Part shown: piece by piece, positions 53,343-64,000 of the stretch
Layout: each line of letters begins with the position of its first letter
Numbering within the stretch: position 1 is the stretch's first letter
Assembly (NCBI RefSeq): GCF_001653235.2
Contig: NC_035794.1
Coordinates: forward strand, 1,984,001 to 2,048,000
DNA length: 64,000 nucleotides
DNA from: Pochonia chlamydosporia 170
Lineage: Eukaryota > Ascomycota > Sordariomycetes > Hypocreales > Clavicipitaceae
Direction of reading: 5' to 3'
Notes under the pieces: model-generated
What the model was told of the DNA's origin: nothing
Database searches by the model: none
The model's input: the letters and a program-made list of their open reading frames with translations, nothing else
Translations under genes and position numbers: made by a program

Positions 53343-56300
53343 ATGGGGTTTGTTTATTTGACCTTCGTCTGACCAAGCAAGTGCGCAATGACTAACCTTG
53401 CATCCCAGTGTTCCCAAGTTCTTTCGATGGCTCTCGGAGCGATATCCTGCCATTTCCCAGCTCATCGCTGAAAATAGGATACCCGAGTTCGATTGCCTCT
53501 ATGTTCGACATGCCTCCATCTCTACGTTTTCCGCTTATCCGCTGACATTGGCCCATAGCTTGATATGAACGGTATCATTCACAACTGCACCCACAAAGAC
53601 GCTGGAGAAGATGTTTCATTTCGCCTCAGCGAAGAAGAAATGTTCATCAGAATCTTTAACTACATTGAGCATTTGTTTGGCAAAATAAAACCTAAGCAGC
53701 TCTTCTTCATGGCTATCGATGGTGTTGCACCAAGAGCTAAAATGAATCAACAACGCGCTCGTCGTTTCCGAACTGCTCTCGATGTCGAGAAAGCTCGCGA
53801 GAAGGCCATCAAAGAAGGTGTTGAGATGCCCAAGGAGGAACCGTTCGATAGCAACTGCATCACGCCAGGTACGCATAGGCGGTAGTGACGCATTTATGTT
53901 GTGATATTGACATTGGTTGTAGGAACTGAATTCATGGCGAAGCTATCGCAACAACTACGTTACTTTGTGAACAAAAAGGTATCAGAAGATGCCGACTGGC
54001 AAGGATGCGAAATCGTCCTTTCTGGCCACGAGGTTCCTGGCGAAGGAGAGCACAAAATCATGGAGTATATTCGAAACGCGAAGGCACAGCCCGGCTACAA
54101 CCCCAATGTGCGACACTGCCTCTACGGCTTGGATGCGGACTTGATCATGTTGGGGCTCCTCAGCCACGACCCCCATTTCTGCCTTCTCCGAGAGGAAGTC
54201 ACATTCGGAAGAGCTTCGAAAGCTAAATCGAAGGAGCTTGAGCACCAAAACTTTTACCTCCTTCACCTGTGCATTGTCCGGGAATACCTGGAAATGGAGT
54301 TTCAGGCACTGCATCAAGAAGGAACATTGAGTTTTCCATTTGACCTCGAAAGAGTTATCGATGACTTCATTTTGATGGCATTTTTTGTTGGAAACGATTT
54401 CTTGCCCAATCTCCCTGGTCTTCATATCAATGAAGGCGCGCTGGCAAATATGTTCAAAATCTACAAGACAGTGCTGCCTACTTGCGACGGATACATCAAC
54501 GAGAACGGTGTTATCAACATGCCTCGACTGGATAAGTTGTTGACGGAGCTGAGCAAACTGGAACTGGTGTCGTTTGAGAATGACATCTCAGATGAAAAGT
54601 GGTTTGCGTCAAAGCAGATGGAAAAGAAGCTTGAAGCTCAGAACGGTACCCGCAACAAGAATCCAAGGACAGGGCAGCTCGTCATCACTTCGTCTCAACG
54701 CGATCTCTGGAAGTCGAAAATCCGCCCCTTCGTGTCCAAACGATCTGACGGCACCTTGGATCTAGGAAAAGATCTCAAGGCAGCTGATCGTAAGTTTGTT
54801 CAAGACATTGCTGATGCGATGCACTTGGACTGGGCGACAAAGGAGGATGGGAACGGTGACCGCCATCTTATTTTGTCGTTTCCTGCAAGACCAGGTGGTG
54901 GCAAGGACGAAGACGACGACGACGACGAAGATGAAGAGGAAGGAAACCTGGCAGCCTTCCGTGTCATCAAATCTTACGACAAGGCTTTAGTTGTTGACGT
55001 GACATCAGATGAGGCACAACAGCAGTATGAGAAGCTCTACAATGACAAGTATGCTGGTTGGAAGACAAAGTACTACTTGCAAAAGTTCCCCGAGTGGGCC
55101 CCCGAGAAATACCAGAACGAGCAGACCGATTTGTGTCAAAACTATGTTCAGGGTCTGCAATGGGTGCTTTTCTACTACTACAAGGGTATTGCGTCATGGC
55201 CATGGTTCTATGGTTATCATTATGCGCCTCTAATTTCTGGTGAGATTACATTCTGTGTCACTGTACGAACCTGATCTAACAGACTACAGATGTTGCCAAG
55301 GGTCTTGGTGCCGACCTCAACTTTAAAAAGGGCCAGCCTTTCAAACCTTATGAACAGCTTATGGGTGTTTTGCCAGACCGAAGTAAGAAGATTGTACCAA
55401 AAGTGTATCACGACCTCATGACGAACCCAAACTCGCCAATTATTGACTTCTATCCTCGCGATTTCGAGCTGGATATGAATGGTAAGAAGATGGACTGGGA
55501 AGCTGTGGTGAAGATCCCCTTCATCGACGAGAAACGACTGCTTGACGCCATGGCCACCAAAAACGACTTGCTGGAGGATGATGAAAAGGCACGCAATGGA
55601 TTTGGTGTTCCGATCAAGTTTACATACTCCACAGACGTCAACTTTACGTACCCCTCTCCTCTCCCTGGAATATTTCCCGAAGTTCAAAACTGCCGCTGCA
55701 TTGAGAATATTTTTGATCTGCCTGATATCGAAGGCTTGGAATATGTTTCGGGTCTAACAACCGGAGCCTTGGTGAAGGTTGAAGCTTTGGCTGGATTTCC
55801 GACACTGCACACACTGCCCTACACTGCCCAGCTCATTGAAGGCTACGGCATCAATGTCTTTCAGCAGGAGAGCAGAAACCCAAGTATTGTCGTGACGCTG
55901 ACTGATACAAAACAACGCACGAGTATCGAGGCTTTCAAGGCTAAGCTTGGTCAGCGATGCTATGTTGGCTACCCTTTCCTCCAGGAAGCTAAGATAATGA
56001 AGGTGCAAGATGAGCTCTTTTCATACGAACTTGCTGAAAATGGCCAAGATATTGTCGCCAAGGATCACACAAACAGGGACGCTTCAGACTTTGCCAGGGA
56101 AGCTGAATTTTTGGAGAGTTGGCACGCAAAGCGTTTGGGCGTAACCATTGGACAAGTGGAATGTTTAGTTCATGTTCACATGCTCAGGGGCCTCATCAAA
56201 ACGGAAGAGGGTTCGCTGATCAAGGAATATGCCGAAAACCCTAGCGTTCGCAGCGTTTATGCATCTCAGACCATTGTCGACGAGGTCGTCAACGAAGACG

Positions 56301-57856
56301 AACGATTCATTGAGAAAGAAGCTCTTCCCATCGAAGAAGAGTTCCCCTTGGGTACAAGAGCATTTTTCCTTGGGGAGTATGCCTACGGTCGTCCGCTGGA
56401 GGTTACTGGACATATTAAGGGCAAGACAGAAGTCATCGTTTCCAGACCCAAGAATAAGGAGCCCGAGTTTTCGAAGAAGATTATACACCAAGCTGAACGT
56501 ACCAATCCGTACACCCCGTCCTTTGCCGTGGCAAAACAATTGGGAGTTCACCCATTGGTTCTGAGCAAGATCACATCATCCTATCAGGTTAGCACCGCTG
56601 CGGGATTGAAGCTGAACCTGGGCCTGAACCTCAAATTTGAGGGTCGTAAACTCAAAGTGCTGGGCTATTCACGAAAGTCACACACTGGATGGGAGTTTAG
56701 TTCTCTGGCTGTGAAGCTTATTGCTGACTACATGGTCGCGTTTCCCGACTTCTTTGCCGCCATCCAAAAAGAGCCGCAGAGAAACGACACGTGTGAAACG
56801 GACCTTTGGAACGATCCTGCAATGGCTTCTCAGCGCGTCAAGGACGTTGTTGCTTGGCTGAAGAAGCAGGAGACGAGCAAGTTTGAGCGAGTGCCTCTTG
56901 AGGCAGAGCAGCTCGATTCGGAAGTTGTCATGGCATTGGCTGCGGCTGGCGAGCAAGTGTTCCAATCCTCTCAGGATATCGACATCAAGAAGCTGAAGGG
57001 CGTGCCACGTGCGGCGATTTTGAAACCATCCGATGCAGAGTTGGTGCTGGGTAACCAAAACTTTGGTCTGGGTGATCGTGTGACATTTGTTGCTTCTGCA
57101 GGAAAGGTCCCGATTGCTACTCGAGGAACAGTTGCGGGTATCAGTAGAACTGCCACGGCTTTGCTCCTCGATGTTGTATGGGACACATCATTCATGAGTG
57201 GTACGACTTTGGGCGAACGAGCTCCTATGTTCCGTGGTCAGACGGTACCATCCTCGTCCGTTCTGAACACGTCTGACAAGCAAGTTATCTCTGCGTCGAG
57301 CAAGTCGCAGCAGAAACAGGCCACGTCCACCATGTCGACAGGCTTTTACGGATCTGTTGGCGTTCCCCAATACAAGGACTCACCAGCCCCCGCTCCTTTA
57401 CGTGGCGGCTGGCGCGGTGCTCTTAATGGTAGTGGCCATAGCACTCCTGGCCGCAATTCTCCTAGCAGAGGCTCGCCTGGTCGAGGCCGTGGCAGCCCCA
57501 GCTTTGGCCCGCAACGTGGTGGCAACAACAACGGCACCGCACCAAACTTACTTCATAGCACGCTGGTGTATCGTGAAGGCTCCAATGCTGCACCTCCTGC
57601 ACAAGCTACCAATGGCACCAATGGCACCAATGGCCGTGGTGGCGGTCGTGGCAGAGGTCGTGGCAGCTACCAAGGAGCACCTAGTGCACAGTCTAGCGCG
57701 GAGCAGCAAGGTAAATACAGCAATATTCCACCTCCGGCTGCTCTGGACAACAACCGCGGAGGACGAGGTCGTGGCCGTGGGAGAGGTCGCGGTGGGCCTA
57801 CCAGGGCAAGAGGAGGTAATGGCAGGGGAGGAAGTGCTTCCCCGGCCGAGAGCTAA
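53343..57856 (+). CDS. XRN1: Cytoplasmic 5'-3' exoribonuclease XRN1
   Basis: Five exons, 53343-53347, 53409-53502, 53559-53868, 53923-55239 and 55290-57856, encode 1430 residues with exact frame closure. The first coding exon is only 5 nt (ATG GG), and the second starts with [14 protein letters not shown], the invariant Xrn N-terminus. Family role: processive degradation of decapped 5'-monophosphate mRNA in the cytoplasm. Conserved nuclease parts: [60 protein letters not shown] and [12 protein letters not shown] (metal-binding Asp/Glu), then the CR2 region ending in [23 protein letters not shown]. The Xrn1 D1-D4 domains follow, with a KOW/SH3-like segment ([16 protein letters not shown]). The C-terminal ~200 residues are low complexity with [10 protein letters not shown] runs and an NGT repeat (57606-57632). 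RAT1 is excluded by the long C-terminal half and lack of its CCHC region. Confidence 0.96.
57606..57632 (+). repeat. In-frame 9-bp repeat ACCAATGGC (x3) in XRN1
   Basis: Three tandem copies encode Thr-Asn-Gly repeats, immediately before an RGG-rich segment in the disordered tail of XRN1. The length is likely polymorphic between isolates. Confidence 0.85.
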
Positions 57857-58325
57857 GATGTTTTGTTTTTCAAGTTGGATGTCATATCAAAAGTAAATAC
57901 TTTGTTACGTTAGGCACACGGTACAGTTGGTATAGTCGGTACAGTTGGGCAAGGGGCATGGCCCCGGACGGTTTGTAGCAAAAAGTGATGTTGGGCTGCT
58001 GTATACTGTGATAGGATGTTATCCAGATGGCTGGCTAGGTTCCTAGGTATTTACGATTACGATGTAATATACGAAATGAAAAAGAACTGTGTCCAAATGC
58101 GATGAATCTGTCTTTTTAGGTAATCGAACATGTCCACTATGTATATAGAGCAGAATCCAACCAAACGCACACTACTGGCTACGACATGTTTATAATACGC
58201 ATTGAGTCAGAAGATTATGAACAAAACATGCTTGCATTACAAGTACCTCGCGCCTAGAGTACAAATACGCCCCTCAGATAACCAATTACACTCATTTTCG
58301 CCATGTCCGCCTCCACGCTCTGCAC
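57857..58325. other. Convergent 3' region between XRN1 and SPC3
   Basis: Both 3' UTRs fall here. A GGTACAGTTGGTATAGTCGGTACAGTTGG imperfect repeat is at 57920-57948, and TTCCTAGGTA is at 58040-58049. No gene seen. Confidence 0.4.
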
Positions 58326-59132
58326 TTAAGCCTTCTTGGGTTTCTTCGCGTCCTTGGTCTTTATCGCCGGCAACTCAAACTTGGCGCTCACGCCCTTCAC
58401 CATGGGATGCCACCAACCGAATGCCTTGTCCATATTCCAGGTAAGAAGACCGACCCACGGCTGCACATTGTAGTGTAGCTTCAGGGTAACGTCTTTGGCG
58501 CTGGCAATCTTGCCAGTCGGATGGGTAATTTGGTATTTCGGTCTCTGGTTCTTGAGCTTGAGAAGACCGCTGTGCACAGTTAGTATCTTGTCTTCGGCTG
58601 CAACTCGGGGGGCAGCCAGAAAGAAGAGTGGGAGAAAAACGCACCGACTAGGGTCAATCTTTTTGCCTTCCGCGCTACGCTTGAGCTTCTTCATGGCAAT
58701 GGGTCCAATGTTCTGCAGGTGGTCTGCGCTGGGGTTTGTGATGATGCTGTCCCAGATGACGGCGGAGTTTGTGACGTTTTGGCCCTCGGCGGCGGGCCAG
58801 TCGGCCGTAACGTAGACGAAGAGTTGTTTCGTGTTCCATGTGAATAGTGTTGATAGGTCGGCGTCGAGGGAGAACTTGATGATGGCGTATTCTTCCTTTT
58901 TGCTGCTGTAGTAGTGAGGACGGCCCTTGACTCTGCAATTGATATTGTTAGCTTAGCCTGTGCGAAGAGGAAGGGAGGGGAGGACGAACACTTGGATATT
59001 GGTTGGGATGAGAGTGCCGCTGGGGTGCCGAGCAGCGATGAGGTCGGTTGCGGCGATGAAGCCGGCGAGAACGCAGGCTACGGTTGTGAAGAAGCCAAAG
59101 ACATTTTGGATGCGGGTGAAGGAGGAGTGCAT
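58326..59132 (-). CDS. SPC3: Signal peptidase complex subunit SPC3 (SPC22/23)
   Basis: Three exons, 59132-58990, 58932-58645 and 58569-58326, encode 224 residues. The second intron ends in ACTAACTGTGCACAG and the frame closes. Family role: an essential single-pass type II membrane subunit of the ER signal peptidase, supporting catalysis by Sec11. Visible: short cytosolic N-terminus MHSSFTRIQN, membrane helix VFGFFTTVACVLAGFIAATD, then the lumenal domain with VVKGRPHYYSSKKEEYAIIK, FSLDADLSTLFTWNTKQLFVYVTA, WDSIITNPSADHLQN and KYQITHPTGKIASAKDVTLKLHYNVQP. The C-terminal tail (AIKTKDAKKPKKA) is basic. Yeast Spc3 has 184 residues. The start is supported by the correct spacing to the membrane helix. 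The first intron joins within NIQ-V-VKG; a shift of two bases at this junction is possible. Confidence 0.92.
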
Positions 59133-59692
59133 TTTGGGCAGGGGGTCGAGGGCGCGCAAAATGCAGCGCGGTGGGTGGTTTGGATGTTGAAGCTGGATGG
59201 GAGGGTGGAAATCGAGCTGCGATCTGGGATCTTGGAGTATGAGGTTCCGGGAGGACACGTTGTGGGGGTGGTGAGGAAGGTGTCTGGTGGGGCGTGCCTG
59301 GTGGCTCTCCACAAGAGCTTCAAATGTCGGATTGACAACGTCTGGGAGGTACTATGATGAATGAATCGAGACACACGGATTGCATAACAAAGTATTATGA
59401 GAGCGTTCGAAAAGACATGTTGGAAACAAAAGCTTGATGATGAGCGCCTTCAGCTAACGCGAGGGGGCCACGGTACGTCAATTCGCGACGGGCTTGTCGA
59501 TAAGATTTGGAGCAGCACAGTGAAGACATCGCCAGTTCTATCATTGAATGGTGCACATAGATTTAGTGGTCGAATTCAGAAACTGGCCGCAGTAACAAGG
59601 CCCATAAGGTCTTAAATCGTCAAGACCGTGTTTCTCCCTGTAATCACAATCTAAACCCAATTGAACATTGAAACATCTAGCCATACCACACA
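59133..59692. other. Intergenic region between SPC3 and the serine hydrolase
   Basis: The SPC3 promoter (minus strand) and the hydrolase 3' region. G-rich stretches on the plus strand are at 59130-59290. No coding sequence recognised. Confidence 0.35.
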
Positions 59693-60910
59693 TCAAACAT
59701 CACCACCATCTACCTCAGCCAACTCTCTCGCTACCCCCAAAAACCCCGTATTCATAATAACATGCGCACCACTCCCCGCCACACTTCCCGCATGCATGGT
59801 ACCGACATTCGAAAACACAGCAACCACGACATCCCCATCCTCTGCCCACCACAACCCGGCAGTGAAGCCTAAAACACCTCCAAAATGCCCATCCCAGTAC
59901 TCACTTCCCCCGGAACCCGCGAATTTGGTTCGAAACAGCCCACGGCCAGCCTCACTACCTGGCGCAGTCGTCCTCCACTTCTTCATGACATCCAAAGATT
60001 CCGGTCTCAGTAACTTTCCATCACGGAGAGCCTGTCCAAATCTGACGAGGTCCGTCGCAGAGCTTAGCATCCCGCCGGCTGTCCATTCCACCGATAAATT
60101 GGACGTGCTGGCATCTATGAGGTCGTCTCTGATGAGTGAGAAAGATGGGCATATGCCTGCTGTTGAGCGAAATGTGTCTGTTGCCCAGTGATGGCGACTG
60201 GGCAAGGCACCTCTCGCGGTTTCAAAGCCCTCGAGATAAATGTCATGGAGATTCAGTGGCGTTAGAATGCGGTTGCGGATTTCAGACTCTGCTGTATTTT
60301 GTGCAATTTTCTCAATGATGAGGCCTAGAAGTGTGTAGTTCGTGTTGGAATAATACCACTCTCCTCGTTTTGGTGCAATCCTCTTCGGTCTTCGAATATA
60401 ACTCAATGGTTCTGTCTTCTCCCATATGTGCCTTGGGTCAAGAGTCTGCCCGCGACCATGAGTAATCCATTTGGGGTCGTCTTCCCAGCTATCTATGCCG
60501 GCTTCGTGACCTAGTAACTGGGAGATAGTTGCGTCGGCAGCATCGTCTATCTCGGCGTATGTTTCGGAGGATAGGTGATGCGCAACGGCGTCAGATAATC
60601 TTAGCTTGCCCTCCTCGCAGAGTTGTAGTATGACAATTGCAGTGAATACTTTGGTAATGGAGCCGATTCCAAAGAGGTGAAACGGTTCGATTTGTTGCTG
60701 GGTTTGTAGATTGGATTGGCCGGCTGTGAGAGTGTGACAGGCATTTGGGGTGAGAATTGCGGCAGAGAGACCCGGTGTAGATGTCTCTGTTATGTGGTCT
60801 TGAAGGATGGATTTTAGTTTTGTGAGGAGCTCGTCTCTGGAGGGCATGATGAGCTGTGGAAGACGCGAGTGTTGATTACAGGTTGATAAATTGGCGTAGA
60901 GCTGTTGCAT
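59693..60910 (-). CDS. Serine hydrolase of the beta-lactamase / DD-carboxypeptidase fold (class C-like)
   Basis: A single exon of 405 residues from the ATG at 60910, or 384 from a second ATG at 60847 (MPSRDELLTKL), which may be the real start because homologues begin there. The catalytic SxxK motif is GSITKVF, within FGIGSITKVFTAIVILQLCEEGKL; the YxN motif is YSNTNYTLLGLIIEKI. The third element near the C-terminus reads GHFGGVLGF, where true beta-lactamases have KTG; the HxG variant is common in esterase-like members. No signal peptide is visible, so the enzyme is probably intracellular, unlike bacterial penicillin-binding proteins. In fungi, relatives include esterases, transesterases such as LovD-like acyltransferases, and uncharacterised hydrolases. 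Substrate unknown. No introns. Confidence 0.83.
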   Translation of the reverse strand: MQQLYANLSTCNQHSRLPQLIMPSRDELLTKLKSILQDHITETSTPGLSAAILTPNACHTLTAGQSNLQTQQQIEPFHLFGIGSITKVFTAIVILQLCEEGKLRLSDAVAHHLSSETYAEIDDAADATISQLLGHEAGIDSWEDDPKWITHGRGQTLDPRHIWEKTEPLSYIRRPKRIAPKRGEWYYSNTNYTLLGLIIEKIAQNTAESEIRNRILTPLNLHDIYLEGFETARGALPSRHHWATDTFRSTAGICPSFSLIRDDLIDASTSNLSVEWTAGGMLSSATDLVRFGQALRDGKLLRPESLDVMKKWRTTAPGSEAGRGLFRTKFAGSGGSEYWDGHFGGVLGFTAGLWWAEDGDVVVAVFSNVGTMHAGSVAGSGAHVIMNTGFLGVARELAEVDGGDV

Positions 60911-61229
60911 GCAAGCAATGAGAAGGTTGAGGTTGCTCTGTTGAGGGGCTCATGTACCCGAGAGGTGTCAATTGCTCTCTCAGCATCCGCACCGTCTGAC
61001 TGGTAGAAACGGCTACCACATTGGAGACTGGCTCCATCTGCAGCATAGAAAAACGAATAAAGAGTAGAATTCTTTCTGGAATCTACAAATGTCATCTTAG
61101 GAGCCAAGCCTCCATTCCCATTCGCATTACAATCAATATATTACAGCAAATTTTTGTTCCTGCCAACCTATCCCTTTCGCACACCAGAAATCTTGGTAAC
61201 ATGCCTTTCATCACCACACCATCCATATC
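60911..61229. promoter_or_regulatory. Promoter region of the serine hydrolase / 3' region of the guanylyltransferase
   Basis: A 319-bp gap between two minus-strand genes. No clear TATA box or repeat seen. Confidence 0.35.
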
Positions 61230-63025
61230 TTACATGAGATTCTTAAAACCCGCCTTGCGGCAGCTTGCAACAAGCGACTTGACTTCTTGCGCACGAGCAC
61301 GAGTGGTCACCATGAGCGCATCAGGCACGTCCACAATGACGAGATCGTCAACACCAAGACAAGCGACGAGGCGGCCGGATCCGGGAACAACAATGCCACC
61401 TGGGGCTTGTTGGGCAACAACTACAGACTGGTTAGAGGGGTCAAGTTAATTTTGCACTCAGAATGTGAACATACCCATGTTGCGATCGCCGAGAATTCTG
61501 GGAGAGTTGGCTTCGGCGGGAAGCATTTCAGCCAGGGAAGAAAAGTCACCAACATCGTCCCAACCTGGTGCATGTTAGAAAATTTTGAATCATATTGTTG
61601 CGAGCTGTGCAGGAAAGAAAACGGCGAAAATGCAAAAGGAAAACCCACCAAATGTAGCCGGAATGACAGCGACTCTGCCCTCAGCAGCAGCAGGCTCAGC
61701 GATGGCATTGTCAATCGCCACCTTTTCCAAAGTAGGCCACACCTCGTTGAGAATTGTATCCCGCTGGGTCTTGTCTTCCCAGGCCTCGGCGATTCTGGTC
61801 AGGTTCTGGTGCAGCTCAGGCTCATACTCTTTGACCAAGTCCATGAGCGTAGACGCCTTGGTGACGAACATACCCGCATTCCAGCGATAGTTACCAGAGG
61901 ACAGGTACTTGGCCGCGGTGTAGGCATCCGGCTTCTCCTTGAATGAGCTGACCAGGCGAGCAGAAGGGGCGCTTGGAACATCCAGCTTGTCCCCAAGCTT
62001 GACATAACCGAAGCCAGTGGCAGGGTGCGAAGGCGCAATACCAATGGTGACAAGGAATCCCTCCTCGGCGACCTTGACGGCTTCGGTAACAGAGTTGAGG
62101 AAAGCATCCTCACCGGCAATCATATGGTCAGCGGCAAAGGATCCAATGACGGCATTCTGATCGCGGTGCAGAAGAATGGCGGCGGCAAGACCAATGGCAG
62201 CCAAGGAGTCCTTGGGACCAGGCTCAGTGAACAGATTGTCATCTTCGAGCTGAGGAAGCTGAGTCTGAATGGCTTCTGAGTGGCTAGGACCAGCGACAAC
62301 AGTCATACGGCCCGATCCGGCAAGAGGGACCAGACGATGCCAAGTCGACTGAAGCAAGCTGCGGCCGGAGAGGTCAATATCCAGGAGAAACTTGGGATGA
62401 TTCTCCCGAGACAAGGGCCACAGACGAGTACCAGCACCACCAGCGGGAATAATAACGTAAAACCCCGGGATTTCACGGTCCATGGCAGGGACAGTGAGCT
62501 GTGGGCTGGGCGAGGGTGGTGGGATATATCTCATGGCCGGAGACAGCTTGGGCAGCGGATGGGGACTGAATGATCGCATGGAGCCATCACCACCAGGTGT
62601 GAAAACGGCGAGACCAGTGCTGTCGCGGCGACCCTTTGACAAAGTGTGAGTAAACGGCTTATTTTAAACATGGTTAAGAAGAATGGCAGATGTAATGGGC
62701 GAGGCGAAGGCGTTTGTCAACTTACCATGACGGTCTCTCTTAAAAGCTGGCTAATCTCAGTGTTGGACTGGCGCAACTGAGCGCACTCCTGACGCAGCTC
62801 AGACATTTCCTCATTCTAAATAATTAACGTCATTAGTAACTTGCTCAATCTCGATATATACTGCCCTGGAAGTGTTTTCATCGTGTCATGCAATGTTGAC
62901 TTTGTCCTTCACCTTTCACCGAGGACCCCTGAAATCACAACGTGTCCAAGATCAACACTCACTTGCTTCTGCACCACGTCCATAATCTTGGCCAAAGCGA
63001 CCTCAATGCCCGTCTGCGCAGCCAT
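61230..63025 (-). CDS. ManC-type mannose-1-phosphate guanylyltransferase with N-terminal coiled coil
   Basis: Five exons, 63025-62963, 62815-62726, 62633-61649, 61564-61475 and 61420-61230, encode 472 residues. Residues 1-50 are a short coiled coil (ALAKIMDVVQKQ, then NEEMSELRQECAQLRQSNTE) split between two exons. Residues 52-105 are a Pro/Ser-rich linker. The nucleotidyltransferase domain starts with FYVIIPAGGAGTRLWPLSRE at ~109-127 and has FLLDIDLSGRSLLQSTWHR, FAADHMI (the metal-binding Asp), GFGYVKLG, FKEKPD, YRWNAGMFV and FGWDDVGDF. The signature and the FAADHMI/WNAGMF motifs are those of bacterial ManC/RfbM enzymes, which make GDP-mannose from mannose-1-phosphate and GTP. The usual fungal enzyme (Psa1/MPG1) is a different, shorter-signature relative. 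No phosphomannose isomerase domain follows; the end is a short left-handed beta-helix-like segment (PGGIVVPGSGRLVACLGVDD). The acceptor of the last intron is ambiguous by a few bases. Confidence 0.88.
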
Positions 63026-64000
63026 TTTGCAGCCTGTCTGTATGATAAAAAGAATAGAATAAACGAATGTATGATAATAGAGTAAATGGTAACGAATGGA
63101 CGAGTCTAACTCAACTGGCAAAAGGATGAGCAGATCAGAGCGCGAAAAGGGTTGAAGTGTGAAGGGGTAGAGTGGTTTGAGTGGTAGAGTGGCTTCTCCC
63201 GAAATCGTGATGGAGAAAAGAAGTGGGGCAAAAATCGTTGATCGAGGCTGCCACAGAGTGAGTGCAGGAACTCGAGTGGAACTTGGCAGGGATCATTGAT
63301 TGTTTAAGTAAAGTAGAGGAGAGCCTTCAATGCGTTGTAAGGACTGGTTAATGTGATTTAATGTTATTTAATTAGGGAAGAGGCTTTGACATTGAGGTAT
63401 TGGGCAAAAGATTTGAAGTCAAGCGCTGACTTGCCCCTAATTTGAAAAGATCAAATCTGCCTGCCCCACGTCGAGTCCCTGTTTTCTCGCGCAGCTGGCC
63501 AGCTCTAGCTCATATTTATTGTGAATGGTCAAACAACATTTGGAAGTCAACTGGTGTCTGGGTCCCAAAATGATGGTCAATGGCAACAGTGCATCTGCAT
63601 TCCATTTGTTTACGTGTCCCCACGTCATGAAACAGTCAATTCAACAATACCCGTGCCGTGACAGGTGATACCGAAACAAGACTTTGACAGTCAGCCATGT
63701 CTCCAAACGTGGGCAAATGGGAGACAAACGATGCTCCTTGGTCCGTACTGCAATTTTAATTTCGGGTACACCACGTGTTGGAACTCGCTTGGCTGGATGG
63801 CCCGAAGAAATACTGGCGTCAATCGTTGATTGATTGATAGCCTGTATTGATCTCCTCTGGCAATGGCTACTGGTAGAGGCAACATTGAAGGGAATAAGTA
63901 AATTTGAACCAGACTTGACTGGACATTTCGCACTTGAGCATTGAGGCGTCTATTTTGCTCTGACAATATCACAGCGCTACACAGTCGGCGCCAATGTCCC
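63026..64000. other. Right-edge region, probable promoter of the guanylyltransferase
   Basis: The first ~250 bp are likely 5' UTR and promoter of the minus-strand gene, including GGTAGAGTGG repeats at 63167-63190. The rest contains TTGACT/CTGGTC-type words (63480-63560, 63660-63700) and no recognisable coding sequence up to the window edge. Confidence 0.35.

Noticed and set aside
57357..57896. 179-codon alternative frame in the XRN1 C-terminus
   Set aside because: It is an artefact of the Gly/Arg repeat region read in another frame.

Overview
The window is nuclear DNA from a filamentous ascomycete, most likely a sordariomycete of the Hypocreales type. I infer this from short spliceosomal introns (about 45-75 bp, GTANGT-like donors, CTAAC/CTGAC branch sites, YAG acceptors), intron positions shared with fungal orthologues, UTR-separated monocistronic genes on both strands, a Zn2Cys6 regulator, and fungal gene families such as HAT2, NRP1, PMP3 and SPC3. 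I see no bacterial, viral or organellar block and no CRISPR array, rRNA or tRNA.

Layout. 1-3365: a proline-rich, one-helix unknown protein (minus). 3366-6212: ribosome biogenesis WD40 protein UTP13 (plus). 6440-9170: two diverged tandem copies of a ~1.2 kb unit, each with a small secreted-protein gene (minus). 9621-16512: SAD1 (USP39-like splicing factor, plus), an eIF4E/4EHP-type cap-binding protein (minus), LOC1 (plus). 16513-20476: an EMB8/YMR210w-type alpha/beta hydrolase and an ASKHA/Hsp70-like unknown (both minus). 22962-26164: CTK1-type RNA polymerase II CTD kinase (plus). 28212-28397: a 61-residue secreted peptide (plus). 29295-33959: an intronless FAD monooxygenase (plus) facing a Zn2Cys6 transcription factor (minus), then a small multi-pass membrane protein (minus). 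34655-36130: a disordered unknown (minus). 36131-44175: a sparse 8 kb whose only recognisable gene is a three-exon PMP3-type proteolipid (minus, 39590-40000). 44176-46450: NRP1 (plus). 47754-49853: an F-box-like unknown (minus). 50427-52067: HAT2 (minus). 53343-57856: XRN1 (plus). 58326-59132: SPC3 (minus). 59693-60910: a beta-lactamase-like serine hydrolase (minus). 61230-63025: a ManC-type mannose-1-phosphate guanylyltransferase with an added N-terminal coiled coil (minus).

How the genes relate. Seven genes act in RNA metabolism: UTP13 and LOC1 in ribosome assembly, SAD1 in splicing, CTK1 in transcription elongation, the eIF4E-like protein in cap binding, NRP1 as an RNA-binding protein and XRN1 in mRNA decay. 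I see no shared promoter arrangement and regard this as ordinary gene order. The accessory material is the tandem secreted-protein pair, the single secreted peptide, and the monooxygenase/regulator/membrane-protein group at 29-34 kb. An inverted repeat plus extra half-sites lies just upstream of the monooxygenase and fits the kind of site Zn2Cys6 regulators bind. I did not find a clearly new multi-gene system; that group and the duplicated secreted proteins are the best candidates for follow-up.

Exon coordinates were derived by hand from reading-frame continuity and splice signals. Frame-checked totals support UTP13, the eIF4E-like gene, LOC1, the hydrolase, CTK1, PMP3, NRP1, HAT2, XRN1, SPC3 and the guanylyltransferase. 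Three models keep an unresolved 5' part: the unknown at 1289, the ASKHA-like gene, and the Zn2Cys6 factor.
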